Source: an uncultured bacterium (GTDB taxonomy: Bacteria > Bacillota > Clostridia > Christensenellales > HGM11417). From it: DNA of 64,000 nucleotides. The translations under genes and the position numbers were made by a program. A model generated the notes under the pieces. That model was not told the origin of the DNA and searched no databases. It was given only the letters and a program-made list of their open reading frames with translations. This document shows, piece by piece, positions 8,230 to 17,754 of this stretch; the first letter of the stretch is position 1, and every line of letters begins with the position of its first letter. The stretch spans positions 62,001 to 126,000 of the forward strand of contig CAJMQN010000006.1 in NCBI GenBank assembly GCA_905215695.1, read 5' to 3'.

Positions 8230-10359
8230 ATGGACAACCTGCTCGCTAAAATGAGACATTACTATCAGGACGCGTACTTCGACACTCTCGAGCGCGCCTA
8301 CGAAATCGCCAAGCAAAAACACGCGGGGCAGAAACGCATGTCCGGTGAGGAGTACTTCGTCCACCCCTACAATGTGGCGGAGATTCTCGTCGATCTCGGA
8401 CTGGATACCGCGACGGTCGCCGCCGCGCTTCTCCACGATGTCGTGGAGGACACGGACTTTACGCGGGAGGACATGCTTCGGGAATTTGGGGAGGAAATCG
8501 CCTCGCTCGTGGACGGCGTGACCAAACTCGACCGAATCACTTTTGCCTCCAAGGAGGAGGAGCAGGCGGAAAATCTGCGCAAAATGTTCTTCGCGATGGC
8601 GAAGGACGTACGGGTGATTCTCATCAAGCTCGCGGACCGGCTTGACAATATGCGCACGCTCTCCTATCTGCCCCTGCCGCGGCAGACCGCGATGGCGCGG
8701 GAGACTTTGGACATCTATGCCCCCCTCGCGGGCAGGCTGGGTATCTCGAGCATCAAGTGCGAGCTTGAGGACCTCTGCTTAAAGTACCTTGACCCCGAAT
8801 TTTACAACTATCTTGCCGAACAGATCAACTTAAAGCGCGCGGAGCGCAACGAGATGGTGGAGCGAATTATCCGCGACCTCGAGGACATGCTTCGGGAGAT
8901 GGGAATAAAAGGCGAGGTGTTCGGGCGTCCCAAACACTTTTACAGCATCTACAAAAAGATGATGAAACAGCACAAGAGCCTGGACGAAATCTACGACCTC
9001 ATCGCGGTGCGTATCGTAGTGGACAGCGTCAAAGACTGCTACAATGTGCTCGGCACCATTCATACCAAGTGGCGCCCCATTCCCGGGCGAATCAAGGACT
9101 ATATCGCCACTCCCAAACAGAACATGTACCAAAGTCTGCACACGACGGTCATCACCAACTACGGGCAGACCTTCGAGATTCAGATCCGAACGGCGGAGAT
9201 GCACAAGATCGCGGAGTTCGGTATCGCGGCGCATTGGAAATACAAGGAGGGACGGGCGAGCGTCTCGCTGCTCGACGAAAAACTCTCCTGGCTCCGCGAA
9301 CTTATGGAGTACGAGGGGGAATTTCAGGATTCCAAGCACTTTTACAACAACCTGAAGATTGACCTCGACCTCGGCGAAGTGCTGGTCTTTACCCCGAAGG
9401 GGGACGTCATCAGCCTACCCTCGGGCTCTACGCCCATTGACTTTGCCTACCACATTCACAGCCAAATCGGTAACAAATGCGTGGGGGCAAAGGTCAATTC
9501 CAAGATGGTTCCCCTCGACTATCAGTTGCAGGTGGGGGACGTGGTGGAGGTCATCACCAACCAAAACGCGAAGGGACCGAGCTGGGACTGGCTCAAACTC
9601 GTCAAGAGCTCGGGCGCGAAGGCAAAAATTCGGCAGTTCTTCAAAAAGCAGATGAAGGAGGAGAATATCCGAAAAGGTCGGGAAATGCTCGAACTCGAGG
9701 CGAAACGCCGGGGATTCAAGCTCGCGGACCTTCTGACGCAGAAGGGCTTGAACGTGGTCTATGACAGATTTTCCTTCGAGGACCTCGACGAAGTGTGTTC
9801 TGCGGTGGGGTACGGCGCGGTCACGACCAATCAGATTATCTTCCGACTCATCGAGAGCTACACCGAGGAGAGCCGTCGTCCCGATCAGCCGATTATCGTC
9901 TCCAAGAGCAAGACCTCCTCGCACGGCGTTCTCATCAACGGCTACGAGGGGATGCTCGTGCGCTATGCGGGTTGCTGTAACCCGGTGCCCGGGGACGAAA
10001 TCGTGGGCTTTGTGTCCCGCGGGCGGGGCGTGTCCATTCACCGCACGGACTGCCCCAACCTGAAAAACGCGGAGCCCGAGCGGCTCATACCGGCGGCGTG
10101 GGACAGTCAGCCTGTCTCCGCCTACACCGTGACCATGCAGATTACGGCTTCGGACAAACCGGGTATCATCGCGGACATCACGCAGATTCTGACCAAGATG
10201 AATCTCAATATCACCGCCTTCAACGCGCGGCTTGATAAGCGCGGAAACGCGGTCATCAGCGTGAGCGTGCAGGTCAAGCGCAGGGAGGAATTCGAGATGA
10301 TTCAGAAGAAACTTCTCGAGAATCCCTTTATCAACGACGTTTTCCGCACTACGAATTAG
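8230..10359 (+). CDS. rel: Bifunctional (p)ppGpp synthetase/hydrolase Rel
   Basis: This 709-residue alarmone enzyme has every domain of a long RSH protein in order: the HD hydrolase domain with HD at residues 69-70 and the ED of VVEDTDFT; the synthetase domain with GRPKHFYSIYKKM and the RIVVDSVKDCY region; TGS at about 385-445 (VFTPKGDVISLPSG); a zinc-finger/helical part with GCCNPVPGD; and a C-terminal ACT domain (TMQITASDKPGIIADIT). Both active sites look intact, so it should make and destroy (p)ppGpp. It begins seven bases after recJ with GAGGAGA before the ATG, and the next gene starts nine bases after it. Confidence 0.96.
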   Translation: MDNLLAKMRHYYQDAYFDTLERAYEIAKQKHAGQKRMSGEEYFVHPYNVAEILVDLGLDTATVAAALLHDVVEDTDFTREDMLREFGEEIASLVDGVTKLDRITFASKEEEQAENLRKMFFAMAKDVRVILIKLADRLDNMRTLSYLPLPRQTAMARETLDIYAPLAGRLGISSIKCELEDLCLKYLDPEFYNYLAEQINLKRAERNEMVERIIRDLEDMLREMGIKGEVFGRPKHFYSIYKKMMKQHKSLDEIYDLIAVRIVVDSVKDCYNVLGTIHTKWRPIPGRIKDYIATPKQNMYQSLHTTVITNYGQTFEIQIRTAEMHKIAEFGIAAHWKYKEGRASVSLLDEKLSWLRELMEYEGEFQDSKHFYNNLKIDLDLGEVLVFTPKGDVISLPSGSTPIDFAYHIHSQIGNKCVGAKVNSKMVPLDYQLQVGDVVEVITNQNAKGPSWDWLKLVKSSGAKAKIRQFFKKQMKEENIRKGREMLELEAKRRGFKLADLLTQKGLNVVYDRFSFEDLDEVCSAVGYGAVTTNQIIFRLIESYTEESRRPDQPIIVSKSKTSSHGVLINGYEGMLVRYAGCCNPVPGDEIVGFVSRGRGVSIHRTDCPNLKNAEPERLIPAAWDSQPVSAYTVTMQITASDKPGIIADITQILTKMNLNITAFNARLDKRGNAVISVSVQVKRREEFEMIQKKLLENPFINDVFRTTN

Positions 10360-10368
10360 AGGAAGATT

Positions 10369-10983
10369 ATGCAGATACTTTGCATGCGGACGGGACTTAT
10401 CACCGTCAACACGTATATTGTCACGAACGACAGAAAGGAGGGGTTTATCGTTGACCCCGGCGGCAACTACAAGCGAATCCGTATGGAGCTTGACTCCCGC
10501 GGAATTCAGCTCAAAGCCCAACTTCTGACGCACGGACATTTCGACCATTTCGGGGCAAGTGCCGCGCTTCAGCGGGACGGGATTCCCGTCTATATCCACC
10601 GCTCGGACGCCGAAAAACTGCACTCTTCCGGCAATCTCGCCTCCTATATGAACGCGGAGGTGGAGGAACTGACTGCGGACGTTCTCGTCGAGGACGGACA
10701 AACCCTCGAAATTGCGGGGTTTGAAATCCGCGTCCTGCACACGCCCGGGCACTCCTCGGGGAGCGTGTGCTATCTCGTCGGGGACGTCATCTTTTCGGGG
10801 GATACCCTGTTCTGTCTCTCCGTGGGGCGCACGGACTTCCCGGACGGCAGTCCCGCCGCGCTCATGAATTCCATTCGCTACAAGCTCTTCACGCTGGAGG
10901 GGAACTACCGCGTTCTTCCCGGGCACGAGGAGGAGACCACTCTCGAATACGAGCGCAGGCACAATCCGCTCGTGGAGTTTTAG
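10369..10983 (+). CDS. MBL-fold metallohydrolase (glyoxalase II-like)
   Basis: This 204-residue protein has the metallo-beta-lactamase metal motif H55-x-H57-x-D59-H60 (THGHFDHFG), a later HTPGHSSG and SGDTLF segment, and a final PGHEEETT. The layout is that of small bacterial YcbL/GloB-like hydrolases that cleave thioesters such as S-lactoylglutathione or similar bacillithiol adducts; the substrate cannot be read from sequence. The rel-MBL-hemZ order recurs in Clostridia. Spacing is nine bases from rel and two bases to hemZ, indicating one operon. Confidence 0.88.
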   Translation: MQILCMRTGLITVNTYIVTNDRKEGFIVDPGGNYKRIRMELDSRGIQLKAQLLTHGHFDHFGASAALQRDGIPVYIHRSDAEKLHSSGNLASYMNAEVEELTADVLVEDGQTLEIAGFEIRVLHTPGHSSGSVCYLVGDVIFSGDTLFCLSVGRTDFPDGSPAALMNSIRYKLFTLEGNYRVLPGHEEETTLEYERRHNPLVEF

Positions 10984-10985
10984 GC

Positions 10986-12398
10986 ATGGTTTTGCTCGAC
11001 CCCAAGTATCGGTATCTCGAAAAGGATTTGACCGACTATCTGCGCGTCTTTGACGGGGAAACCTCCCGCGAGGTCGGCGTAGAGATTTCGGAGGGGGAGG
11101 AAATCCGCGTGCGCGTCTCCGCGTCGGGGCGGAATTGGGAAAGCGTCTTCGCCGTACCGGGATTTTTCGGGAAATCGTTGCTCCACAGAAAGCGCATTCT
11201 CAAACGCTACGCGATGGCGTGCGTCTATCGCGCGCTCAAAAGTCTTTCGGGGAAGCGCCTGCCCTACGGCGCGTTTACGGGAATCCGTCCGACCAAGCAG
11301 TACTATCAGATTCTCGAGGAGGGGCTTGACCCCAAGGATTTCTTCCTGAACTTTTTGGACGTTTCGCCCGAAAAATTCGCGCTCGTCCGGGATATCGTGC
11401 GGGCGCAGTCCGGGGTGTATTCCCGAGATCCGCGAAATCTCGACGTGTATGCGGGCATTCCCTTCTGTCACGGGCGCTGTTCGTACTGTTCCTTTGTGTC
11501 CTGCGACATTGACCGCGCGGGGGAATGGGAGAATCCGTATATTGACGCGCTCACCCGGGAACTCGAGGCGGGGCAGCGCATTCTTTCGGAGTCCGACTTT
11601 TCGGCGCGTGCGCTGTACATCGGCGGCGGCACGCCCTCCGCGATTTCCAAAGCAAACATTCGGCGCGTGCTCGAGGGAGTGCGAGAAATGGCGCCCGAAG
11701 GCGTCGAATTCACCTTCGAGGCGGGGCGACCGGACAGTATCGACAGGGAACTCTTTGACCTTTTGGCGGAGTTCGGCGTCACGCGGGTATCGGTCAATCC
11801 GCAGAGCGCGAACGACGCGACTCTCGCCGAAATCGGCAGGCGTCACACCTTTGGAGAGGTGGTCGAAAAGGTGCGGCTCGCGCGCGAATATCCGTTTTCT
11901 CTCAACATGGATCTCATCATGGGGCTCGGCAAGGAGACCGCGGCGGACTTTGCGCGGTCGGTGGACGCGGTGATTGCGCTTGCCCCGGACAACGTGACGG
12001 TGCACGCGCTCGCCCTCAAGCGTGGCTCCCGGCTCAAGGAGGAGGAACGCGAACATCTTTCGCCCGAATCCGAGGAGATGTCCCGGCTTGCGGAGGAGAA
12101 ACTCCGAAGGGCGGGGTATCAGCCCTACTATATGTACCGCCAAAAATACAGCGTCGGCAACCTCGAAAATGCCGGTTACGCAAAGCCGGGCAGGGTATGC
12201 GTTTACAACGTGGACAACATGGAGGAGACCGCGTCCGTGCTTGCCTTCGGGGCGAACGCCATCTCCAAGCGCGTCTATTCGGGAGAAGAATTTATCGAGC
12301 GGCTCGCAAGCCCCAAGGATATCCCCTCATACATTGCGAAAATACCCAAAATCATTGCGAACAAGTCCGTATTCCGTGGAGGAAACCGTGAAATTTAA
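10986..12398 (+). CDS. hemZ: Coproporphyrinogen III oxidase-like radical SAM enzyme HemZ
   Basis: This 470-residue enzyme has a HemZ-type N-terminal extension of about 150 residues ending in GIRPTKQYYQIL, then the radical SAM motif at C161, C165 and C168 (CHGRCSYCSF), followed by IGGGTPSAIS, NPQSAND and NMDLIMGL as in the HemN/HemZ group. Clostridial HemZ is annotated as an oxygen-independent coproporphyrinogen dehydrogenase, but other heme genes are absent here and the substrate is unproven. The ATG at 10986 lies two bases after the previous stop. The final residues overlap the next gene by 11 bases. Confidence 0.88.
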   Translation: MVLLDPKYRYLEKDLTDYLRVFDGETSREVGVEISEGEEIRVRVSASGRNWESVFAVPGFFGKSLLHRKRILKRYAMACVYRALKSLSGKRLPYGAFTGIRPTKQYYQILEEGLDPKDFFLNFLDVSPEKFALVRDIVRAQSGVYSRDPRNLDVYAGIPFCHGRCSYCSFVSCDIDRAGEWENPYIDALTRELEAGQRILSESDFSARALYIGGGTPSAISKANIRRVLEGVREMAPEGVEFTFEAGRPDSIDRELFDLLAEFGVTRVSVNPQSANDATLAEIGRRHTFGEVVEKVRLAREYPFSLNMDLIMGLGKETAADFARSVDAVIALAPDNVTVHALALKRGSRLKEEEREHLSPESEEMSRLAEEKLRRAGYQPYYMYRQKYSVGNLENAGYAKPGRVCVYNVDNMEETASVLAFGANAISKRVYSGEEFIERLASPKDIPSYIAKIPKIIANKSVFRGGNREI

Positions 12399-12999
12399 CC
12401 GTGAAATCAAAGATGAGAGCGGAAGAGCTTTTTCTTGGTTCTTCGCCTTCTTTTCCCTCTTTTTAATGGCGCTCGGATTCGGCGCGGGCATGCCCTGGTA
12501 CGTCTGTTTCGTATTTATCGGGTTCTCGCTCCTCTGCGTCGGCTCTATCATCGACCTTCAGCCCTGCCGCTTTCGGGAGGAGGAGATTCTATATTTTCGA
12601 CACTGTGTGCGACGCCGGGCGAAGGTAGCGGACGCGAATATTCTGCTTTTGACCGAATATTCCGGTCCGCTGCGCAAGAACGGCGCAAAGACCTATGAGG
12701 TCAAAGTGCGCCCCGGGGAGAAGGAGAAACGCAACCGCATGTATATTCTCCTTTTAAAGCTCGACGACGTCAAACTCCTCGGAAAGAGCGTGAATAGTTC
12801 GACCGCAAAGATTTATTTCAAAAAGTCAACCGTATTTTCGATGATGTATGAAAAAGAGGTGCTTGCGGAAACATTAAAGAGTGGCTTTGCCGGGGATATT
12901 TACGTCTTTCGCGGTCTGTACGAGAGTTATCGGGAGGACTTCGACGCGGTTTGCAAGGAGACTGGCTTCGACTATTCCCGCGTGCTCGTCATGGGTTAG
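12388..12999 (+). CDS. Hypothetical membrane protein, last gene of the rel-hemZ operon
   Basis: This 203-residue protein of unknown function is read from a GTG at 12388, seven bases after GGAGG and inside the end of hemZ. Two adjacent hydrophobic helices (about residues 13-33 and 36-55) are followed by a basic cytoplasmic domain rich in beta strands (KTYEVKVRPGEKEKRNRMYILLL), which gives a small two-helix anchor plus PH-like or unknown domain. No catalytic motif is seen. Overlap with hemZ suggests translational coupling rather than a shared function. Confidence 0.6.
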   Translation: MKFNREIKDESGRAFSWFFAFFSLFLMALGFGAGMPWYVCFVFIGFSLLCVGSIIDLQPCRFREEEILYFRHCVRRRAKVADANILLLTEYSGPLRKNGAKTYEVKVRPGEKEKRNRMYILLLKLDDVKLLGKSVNSSTAKIYFKKSTVFSMMYEKEVLAETLKSGFAGDIYVFRGLYESYREDFDAVCKETGFDYSRVLVMG

Positions 13000-13018
13000 A
13001 AAAAGAGGGCGAAAACAG

Positions 13019-13047
13019 TTTACAACAGAGGGAATTTGTGTTAAAAT
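13019..13047 (+). promoter_or_regulatory. Sigma-A promoter and leader of rpsO
   Basis: TTTACA (13019-13024) and TAAAAT (13042-13047) lie 17 bp apart. The leader to rpsO is about 75 nt and GC-rich (13060-13105). S15 controls its own mRNA in several bacteria, so autoregulation is plausible; no defined S15 site was recognised. Confidence 0.75.
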
Positions 13048-13128
13048 AATTAGGAATTGCGGCTTGGTTGGTCGGGTCTCCGCCGTCCTGCTCGGTTGCG
13101 ATTGACATTTATTTTGGAGGAATTTATC

Positions 13129-13386
13129 ATGGAGAAGAAGATCGACACCATCAACGCCTATGCAAGAAAGGAAGGCGACACCGGCTCGCCCGAAGTGCAG
13201 ATTGCGCTTCTGACCGCGAGAATCAACCACTTAAACGACCACTTTGCTGCGAATCCCAAGGATTTCCACAGCAAGCGCGGCCTTCTCAAAATGGTGGGAC
13301 GCAGAAGAAACCTGCTCGCTTACCTGAAGAAGACCGACATCAACAAATACAGAGAGTTAATCGAAAAGCTGGGCTTGAGAAAGTAA
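13129..13386 (+). CDS. rpsO: 30S ribosomal protein S15
   Basis: This 85-residue protein of normal family length binds 16S rRNA at the h20-h22 junction early in 30S assembly. Visible signatures are GDTGSPEVQIALLTARI, LNDHF, HSKRGLL and MVGRRRNLLAYL. TTGGAGG lies before the ATG. The gene is followed by a strong terminator and then pnp, the common rpsO-pnp order. Confidence 0.98.
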   Translation: MEKKIDTINAYARKEGDTGSPEVQIALLTARINHLNDHFAANPKDFHSKRGLLKMVGRRRNLLAYLKKTDINKYRELIEKLGLRK

Positions 13387-13397
13387 CTCAAAAATGG

Positions 13398-13437
13398 AGA
13401 GCGGGCGAAGGATTTTTCCCGCTCTTTCTTTGTTTTT
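13398..13437 (+). terminator. Terminator between rpsO and pnp
   Basis: AGAGCGGG (13398-13405) pairs with CCCGCTCT (13418-13425), followed by a T-rich tract to 13437. pnp has no obvious promoter of its own in this gap, so this probably acts as an attenuator. Confidence 0.8.
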
Positions 13438-13464
13438 TCACGGATATAATTATGGAGGATCGAT

Positions 13465-15549
13465 ATGAAAGAAAATGTCAGGACTTTTGAGACAGAAGTC
13501 GGCGGAAGGAAGGTGACGGTCGAGACCGGCAAGTACTGCGGTCAGGCAAACGGCTCCTGTATCGTGCGTTGCGGGGACACGATGGTGCTCACCAACGTCA
13601 CGATGAGCAAGGAACCCCGCCCGGGTATGGATTTCTTCCCGCTTGGGGTGGATTTTGAGGAAAAGATGTATTCCGTCGGAAAGATTCCCGGCGGCTTTAA
13701 AAAGAGAGAGGGGAGACCAAGCGACAAGGCGATTCTGACCTCGCGGCTCATTGACCGCCCGATTCGTCCGCTCTTCCCCAAGGGACTTTTCAATGACGTC
13801 GCGGTCGTCGTGACCGCGCTCTCGGTGGATACCAACTATCCTCCCGAGGTCTATGGCATGCTCGGCAGTTCGATTGCGCTTTCGATTTCGGACATTCCCT
13901 TCTACGGACCGACGGGTTCCGTGGTCGTGGGCATGGTGGACGGAGAATTCGTCATCAACCCCGACACCGAACAGCGCGCGAAATCCAAACTGCACCTCTC
14001 GCTCTCGGGCACCAAGGACGCCATTATGATGGTCGAGGCGGGCGCGAACGAGGTTGCGGAAGAGGACATGATCAACGCGATTCTCTTCGGGCACGAGGAA
14101 ATCAAGAAGATTTGCGCCTGGATTGAGGAGATTCAGAAGGAAATCGGCAAGCCCAAGCTTCAGATGAACCTCTATACGATTCCCGAAGAGATTGACAAGG
14201 CTGTGCGCGAGTACGCGGACAAGATGCTGACTGAGGCGCTTCTGCCCTTCGACCGCAAGGAGCGGCAGGAGGGAGAGGACCGCGTTGCCGAGGACGTGCA
14301 GGCGCACTTTGCGGAGATTTTCCCGGACAAGCAGAGGGAGATTGCGGACGTTCTCTACTATATGACCAAAGAGAAAGTGCGCGCGCGCATCGTCAACGAG
14401 GGTGTGCGTCCCGACGGTCGTAAGCTCACGGATATCCGCGATATCTGGTGCGAAGTGGGAATTCTGCCCCGCGTACACGGCAGTGCGGTGTTCACGAGGG
14501 GACAGTCGCAGGCAATGACCGCGACCACTCTCGGCACCATTCGCGAGGCGCAGAAACTCGAAGGACTCGATGACGAGGAATTCAAGCGGTATATGCACCA
14601 CTACAATATGCCCCCGTACTCCACGGGCGAGGCGAAACAGCTTCGTTCGCCCGGTCGCCGCGAAATCGGTCACGGCGCACTCGCCGAGCGCGCGCTCGAG
14701 CCCGTACTTCCGAGCGAGGATGAGTTCCCTTACGCAATCCGTACCGTTTCGGAGATTCTCTCCTCGAACGGTTCCACTTCGCAGGCGTCCGTCTGCGGCT
14801 CCACGCTGTCCCTGATGGACGCGGGCGTTCCGATCAAGGCGCCTGTCGCGGGTATCGCGATGGGACTGATTAAGGACGTCGAGAGCGGAAAGGTCGTCGT
14901 GCTGTCGGATATTCAGGGACTTGAGGACTTCCTCGGCGACATGGACTTCAAGGTTGCGGGCACCGAGAAAGGCATCACCGCGATTCAGATGGACATCAAG
15001 ATCAAGGGTATAGACGAAAAGATTCTTCGTCAGGCGATTGCGCAGGCGAAGGCGGGTCGTTCCTTCATTCTCGGCAAGATGCTCGAAGTTTTGGACGCGC
15101 CCCGCGCGGAACTCTCGCCCTTTGCGCCCAAGATTACGAGTTTCAATATCGACCCGGATAAGATTCGCGAGGTCATCGGCACCGGCGGAAAGGTCATCAA
15201 CAAGATTATCGAGGAGACCGGGGTCAAGATCGACATCACCGACGACGGCAAAGTCTGCATCGCGACCACGGATTCGGAGGCTGCCGAACGCGCAAAGGGA
15301 ATTATTCTCTCCATCGCGCGGGACCCTGAGGTCGGAGACCTGTATATCGGCAAGGTCGCCCGAATCATCACCATCGGCGCCTTTGTCGAGCTTGCGCCGG
15401 GCAAGGACGGCATGATTCACATCTCCAAGCTCTCGAACAAGCGGGTGGAGAAGGTAGAGGACGTTGTCAATATCGGCGATACCGTCAAGGTCGAGGTCGT
15501 CAAAATCAGCGAGAAGGGCGTGGATTTGAAACTCATCGAAAAACTTTAA
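13465..15549 (+). CDS. pnp: Polyribonucleotide nucleotidyltransferase (PNPase)
   Basis: This 694-residue enzyme degrades RNA 3' to 5' by phosphorolysis. Two RNase PH-like domains flank an all-helical linker. The second carries RPDGRKLTDIRDIWCEVGILPRVHGSAVFTRGQSQ and the active-site segment with DIQGLEDFLGDMDFKVAGT. A KH domain (IREVIGTGGKVINKI) and an S1 domain (VGDLYIGKVARIITIGAFVEL) follow. Length and order match the family. AGGATCGAT precedes the ATG. RNase Y, its usual partner in Gram-positive RNA decay, lies about 10 kb downstream. Confidence 0.98.
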   Translation: MKENVRTFETEVGGRKVTVETGKYCGQANGSCIVRCGDTMVLTNVTMSKEPRPGMDFFPLGVDFEEKMYSVGKIPGGFKKREGRPSDKAILTSRLIDRPIRPLFPKGLFNDVAVVVTALSVDTNYPPEVYGMLGSSIALSISDIPFYGPTGSVVVGMVDGEFVINPDTEQRAKSKLHLSLSGTKDAIMMVEAGANEVAEEDMINAILFGHEEIKKICAWIEEIQKEIGKPKLQMNLYTIPEEIDKAVREYADKMLTEALLPFDRKERQEGEDRVAEDVQAHFAEIFPDKQREIADVLYYMTKEKVRARIVNEGVRPDGRKLTDIRDIWCEVGILPRVHGSAVFTRGQSQAMTATTLGTIREAQKLEGLDDEEFKRYMHHYNMPPYSTGEAKQLRSPGRREIGHGALAERALEPVLPSEDEFPYAIRTVSEILSSNGSTSQASVCGSTLSLMDAGVPIKAPVAGIAMGLIKDVESGKVVVLSDIQGLEDFLGDMDFKVAGTEKGITAIQMDIKIKGIDEKILRQAIAQAKAGRSFILGKMLEVLDAPRAELSPFAPKITSFNIDPDKIREVIGTGGKVINKIIEETGVKIDITDDGKVCIATTDSEAAERAKGIILSIARDPEVGDLYIGKVARIITIGAFVELAPGKDGMIHISKLSNKRVEKVEDVVNIGDTVKVEVVKISEKGVDLKLIEKL

Positions 15550-15567
15550 GATTCGCTGTCAAGGGAA

Positions 15568-15600
15568 GGGCGCGCAAAGTGGGTTTTGCGCGCTCTTTCT
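15568..15600 (+). terminator. Terminator after pnp
   Basis: GCGCGCAAA (15570-15578) pairs with TTTGCGCGC (15585-15593) and is followed by TCTTTCTCTT. The T tract is interrupted but the stem is strong. Confidence 0.7.
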
Positions 15601-15717
15601 CTTGCGGAAGAGTTTAACGGGGACACACTGTCCGTATCAACTCGCGGGGTTCTCTGTCCGCATACTCCGCGCGCCCGCGGCATAAAATGTAGCAATACGG
15701 TTTTATGGAGCGGAACG

Positions 15718-16428
15718 ATGAAAAAGAGAGGAGTCCTTGCGAGCATTCTGACAAATGTGGTCATCTTCGGGGTTTTGACGGTGGTGTTTGTTTTGGCATT
15801 TTCGGGCAGCGTGCTGACCGCAAATGTGTCGGTCGATGCTGCGCCCTACTATCACGGCAACACCGACCGAAAAAACGTCACGCTTATGGTCAACGTCTAT
15901 TGGGGAACCGAATATCTCGAGGATATGCTCGCGACTTTCAAGGAATACGAGGTCAAGACAACCTTTTTCGTGGGCGGGAGCTGGGCAGAAAAGAACCCCG
16001 AAATGCTCGAAAAAATTTACGCGGACGGGCACGAAATCGGCAATCACGGATATTTCCACCTCGACCATAAAAAGATTTCCGATGAGAAAAATACGGAGGA
16101 AATTTTGGTATGCGAAAGCATGGTAAAGTCAATAATCGGTGTAAAGACCACGCTCTTTGCACCGCCCTCCGGTTCCTTTTCCAAACAGACGCTATCCATT
16201 GCCAAGGACCTCGGTTATCAGACAATCATGTGGAGCAAGGACACCATCGACTGGCGGGATAAGGACGAAAGTCTCGTCTTTTCCCGGGCGACCAAGAATT
16301 TGAAGGGCGGAGACCTCATTCTCATGCACCCCACCGAACACACAAAAAACGCGCTGAAAAAGATTCTCGACTACTACAAAGAGAATGGTTTTTCGGCGGT
16401 AACGGTCAGCGAGAACATCGCGGCTTAA
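15718..16428 (+). CDS. PdaB-like polysaccharide deacetylase family protein, altered active site
   Basis: This 236-residue protein has an N-terminal membrane anchor (about residues 8-34) and an extracellular NodB-fold domain. It follows the PdaB/sporulation deacetylase pattern: FFVGGSWAEKNPEMLEKI, then GHEIGNHGYFH with the two metal histidines H110 and H114, APPSGSF and ILMHP. The segment that normally reads FDAAWG, with the catalytic aspartate, reads VNVYWG here, placing an asparagine at residue 59. The protein may therefore be inactive or use another base. The ATG at 15718 follows GGAGCGG. No clear promoter was found in the 120 bp after the pnp terminator. Confidence 0.82.
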   Translation: MKKRGVLASILTNVVIFGVLTVVFVLAFSGSVLTANVSVDAAPYYHGNTDRKNVTLMVNVYWGTEYLEDMLATFKEYEVKTTFFVGGSWAEKNPEMLEKIYADGHEIGNHGYFHLDHKKISDEKNTEEILVCESMVKSIIGVKTTLFAPPSGSFSKQTLSIAKDLGYQTIMWSKDTIDWRDKDESLVFSRATKNLKGGDLILMHPTEHTKNALKKILDYYKENGFSAVTVSENIAA

Positions 16429-16467
16429 ATGACACGGGGAAACCCCGAAACAAGAAGGAAGGTTTTT

Positions 16468-17703
16468 ATGCAACAAACAAAGACGATGAAAAATGGAATT
16501 CGTATCGTGACAAAGAGCGTCCCCGACCTCTACTCGGTCTCTATGGGAATCTATGTCGGGACGGGGAGCGCGAACGAGAACGAGAAGAACAACGGAATTT
16601 CCCACCTCATCGAACACATGATGTTCAAGGGCACGAAAAAGCGTTCGGCGTTTCAGATTGCGGACGAGATGGACAGCATCGGCGCCAAGATGAACGCCTT
16701 TACCACAAAGGAGATGACCTGTTACTACGCCAAGAGCACCGCGGACCACGCGGAGGAATGTTTTGAAATTCTCTCCGATCTCTTCTGCCATTCGGTCTTT
16801 CCCGAGGAGGAGCTGGAGCGGGAAAAGAAAGTCATTCTCGAGGAAATTTCCATGACGGAGGACAGCCCCGAAGACCTCGCGTCGGATATTCTCTCCGAAC
16901 AGTTCTTCCGTGGCATTTCACTGGCGCGTCCCATCATCGGAACGCCCGAAAACGTGCTTGCCGCAACCCGACAGGATTTACTCGATTATATTGCAGAGTA
17001 CTATGCAAACTCACATATCGTCATAGCTTTTGCGGGCAATATTACTATGCAAGAGGCAGAAAAACTCGTAAAAGAGCACTTTGAATGGGACAACCCTGCC
17101 GAGCGGTGCGATGTCTGCTACGGCACGGATTACACCTCGGGCGGCATCATCACGCGCGCCAAGGACGTGGAGCAGGCGAGTATCTGCATCGGCTATGATT
17201 TCGCACCCTTTGCGGACAAGGACAGCTATAAGTATCTGCTCTTAAATACCGTTTTGGGCGGGGGCATGAGCTCGCGGCTGTTTCAGGAGATTCGTGAAAA
17301 ACTCGGCTATGCCTACTCGGTCTATTCCTACGCGACGCAGTACCGAAACGCGGGACTGTTTACCATCTATGTGGGAACCAACCCGGACAACACGAAGAAG
17401 TGTCTTGAGACGGTGGATCGGCTCCTCGAGGAATTTCAGGAGAAGGGAATCACGCAAAAAGAATTCGAGCGGGGCAGGGAACAGCTCAAGAGCAGTGTGG
17501 TGTTCGGGCAGGAGAACAACACGGGACTCATGAACGTGTTCGGAAAATACCTTCTGTTTACGGGCGAACTCTTCGACTTTGACGGCAAGCTCAAAGAGTT
17601 TGAGTCCTACACGCTCGAGGAGATGAACAGGCTTGCAAAGACCATGTTCGACCGCAGGCGCAAGACGATTTCCATGGTCGCAAAGGAGAAATTTTTGCTG
17701 TAA
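16468..17703 (+). CDS. M16 family zinc peptidase (processing peptidase-like)
   Basis: This 411-residue protein has the inverted zinc motif H46-x2-E49-H50 (HLIEHMMFKG) and the third ligand region downstream, followed by an M16 C-terminal domain with the GGGMSSRLFQEIREKLGYAYSVYS motif. It resembles the single-chain bacterial PepR/MlpA-type peptidases encoded near pnp in many Bacillota; the natural substrate is unknown. The ATG at 16468 is favoured because AGAAGGAAGG lies just before it. An in-frame ATG at 16429, directly after the deacetylase stop, lacks such a site. Confidence 0.92.
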   Translation: MQQTKTMKNGIRIVTKSVPDLYSVSMGIYVGTGSANENEKNNGISHLIEHMMFKGTKKRSAFQIADEMDSIGAKMNAFTTKEMTCYYAKSTADHAEECFEILSDLFCHSVFPEEELEREKKVILEEISMTEDSPEDLASDILSEQFFRGISLARPIIGTPENVLAATRQDLLDYIAEYYANSHIVIAFAGNITMQEAEKLVKEHFEWDNPAERCDVCYGTDYTSGGIITRAKDVEQASICIGYDFAPFADKDSYKYLLLNTVLGGGMSSRLFQEIREKLGYAYSVYSYATQYRNAGLFTIYVGTNPDNTKKCLETVDRLLEEFQEKGITQKEFERGREQLKSSVVFGQENNTGLMNVFGKYLLFTGELFDFDGKLKEFESYTLEEMNRLAKTMFDRRRKTISMVAKEKFLL

Positions 17704-17754
17704 GGGCAGAAATTTCCGCTATCAGGTTTGAAGGAAAATATCTCCCGCAAAACA

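Noticed and set aside
9415..10962. 515-residue open frame on the - strand opposite rel and the MBL gene
   Set aside because: Shadow of two intact + strand genes in an operon; no start signal.
13450..15420. Long open frame on the - strand opposite pnp (656 residues)
   Set aside because: It lies wholly antisense to an intact pnp, has no ribosome site, and its Arg/His/Leu-rich content is what a GC-rich gene gives in the complementary frame.
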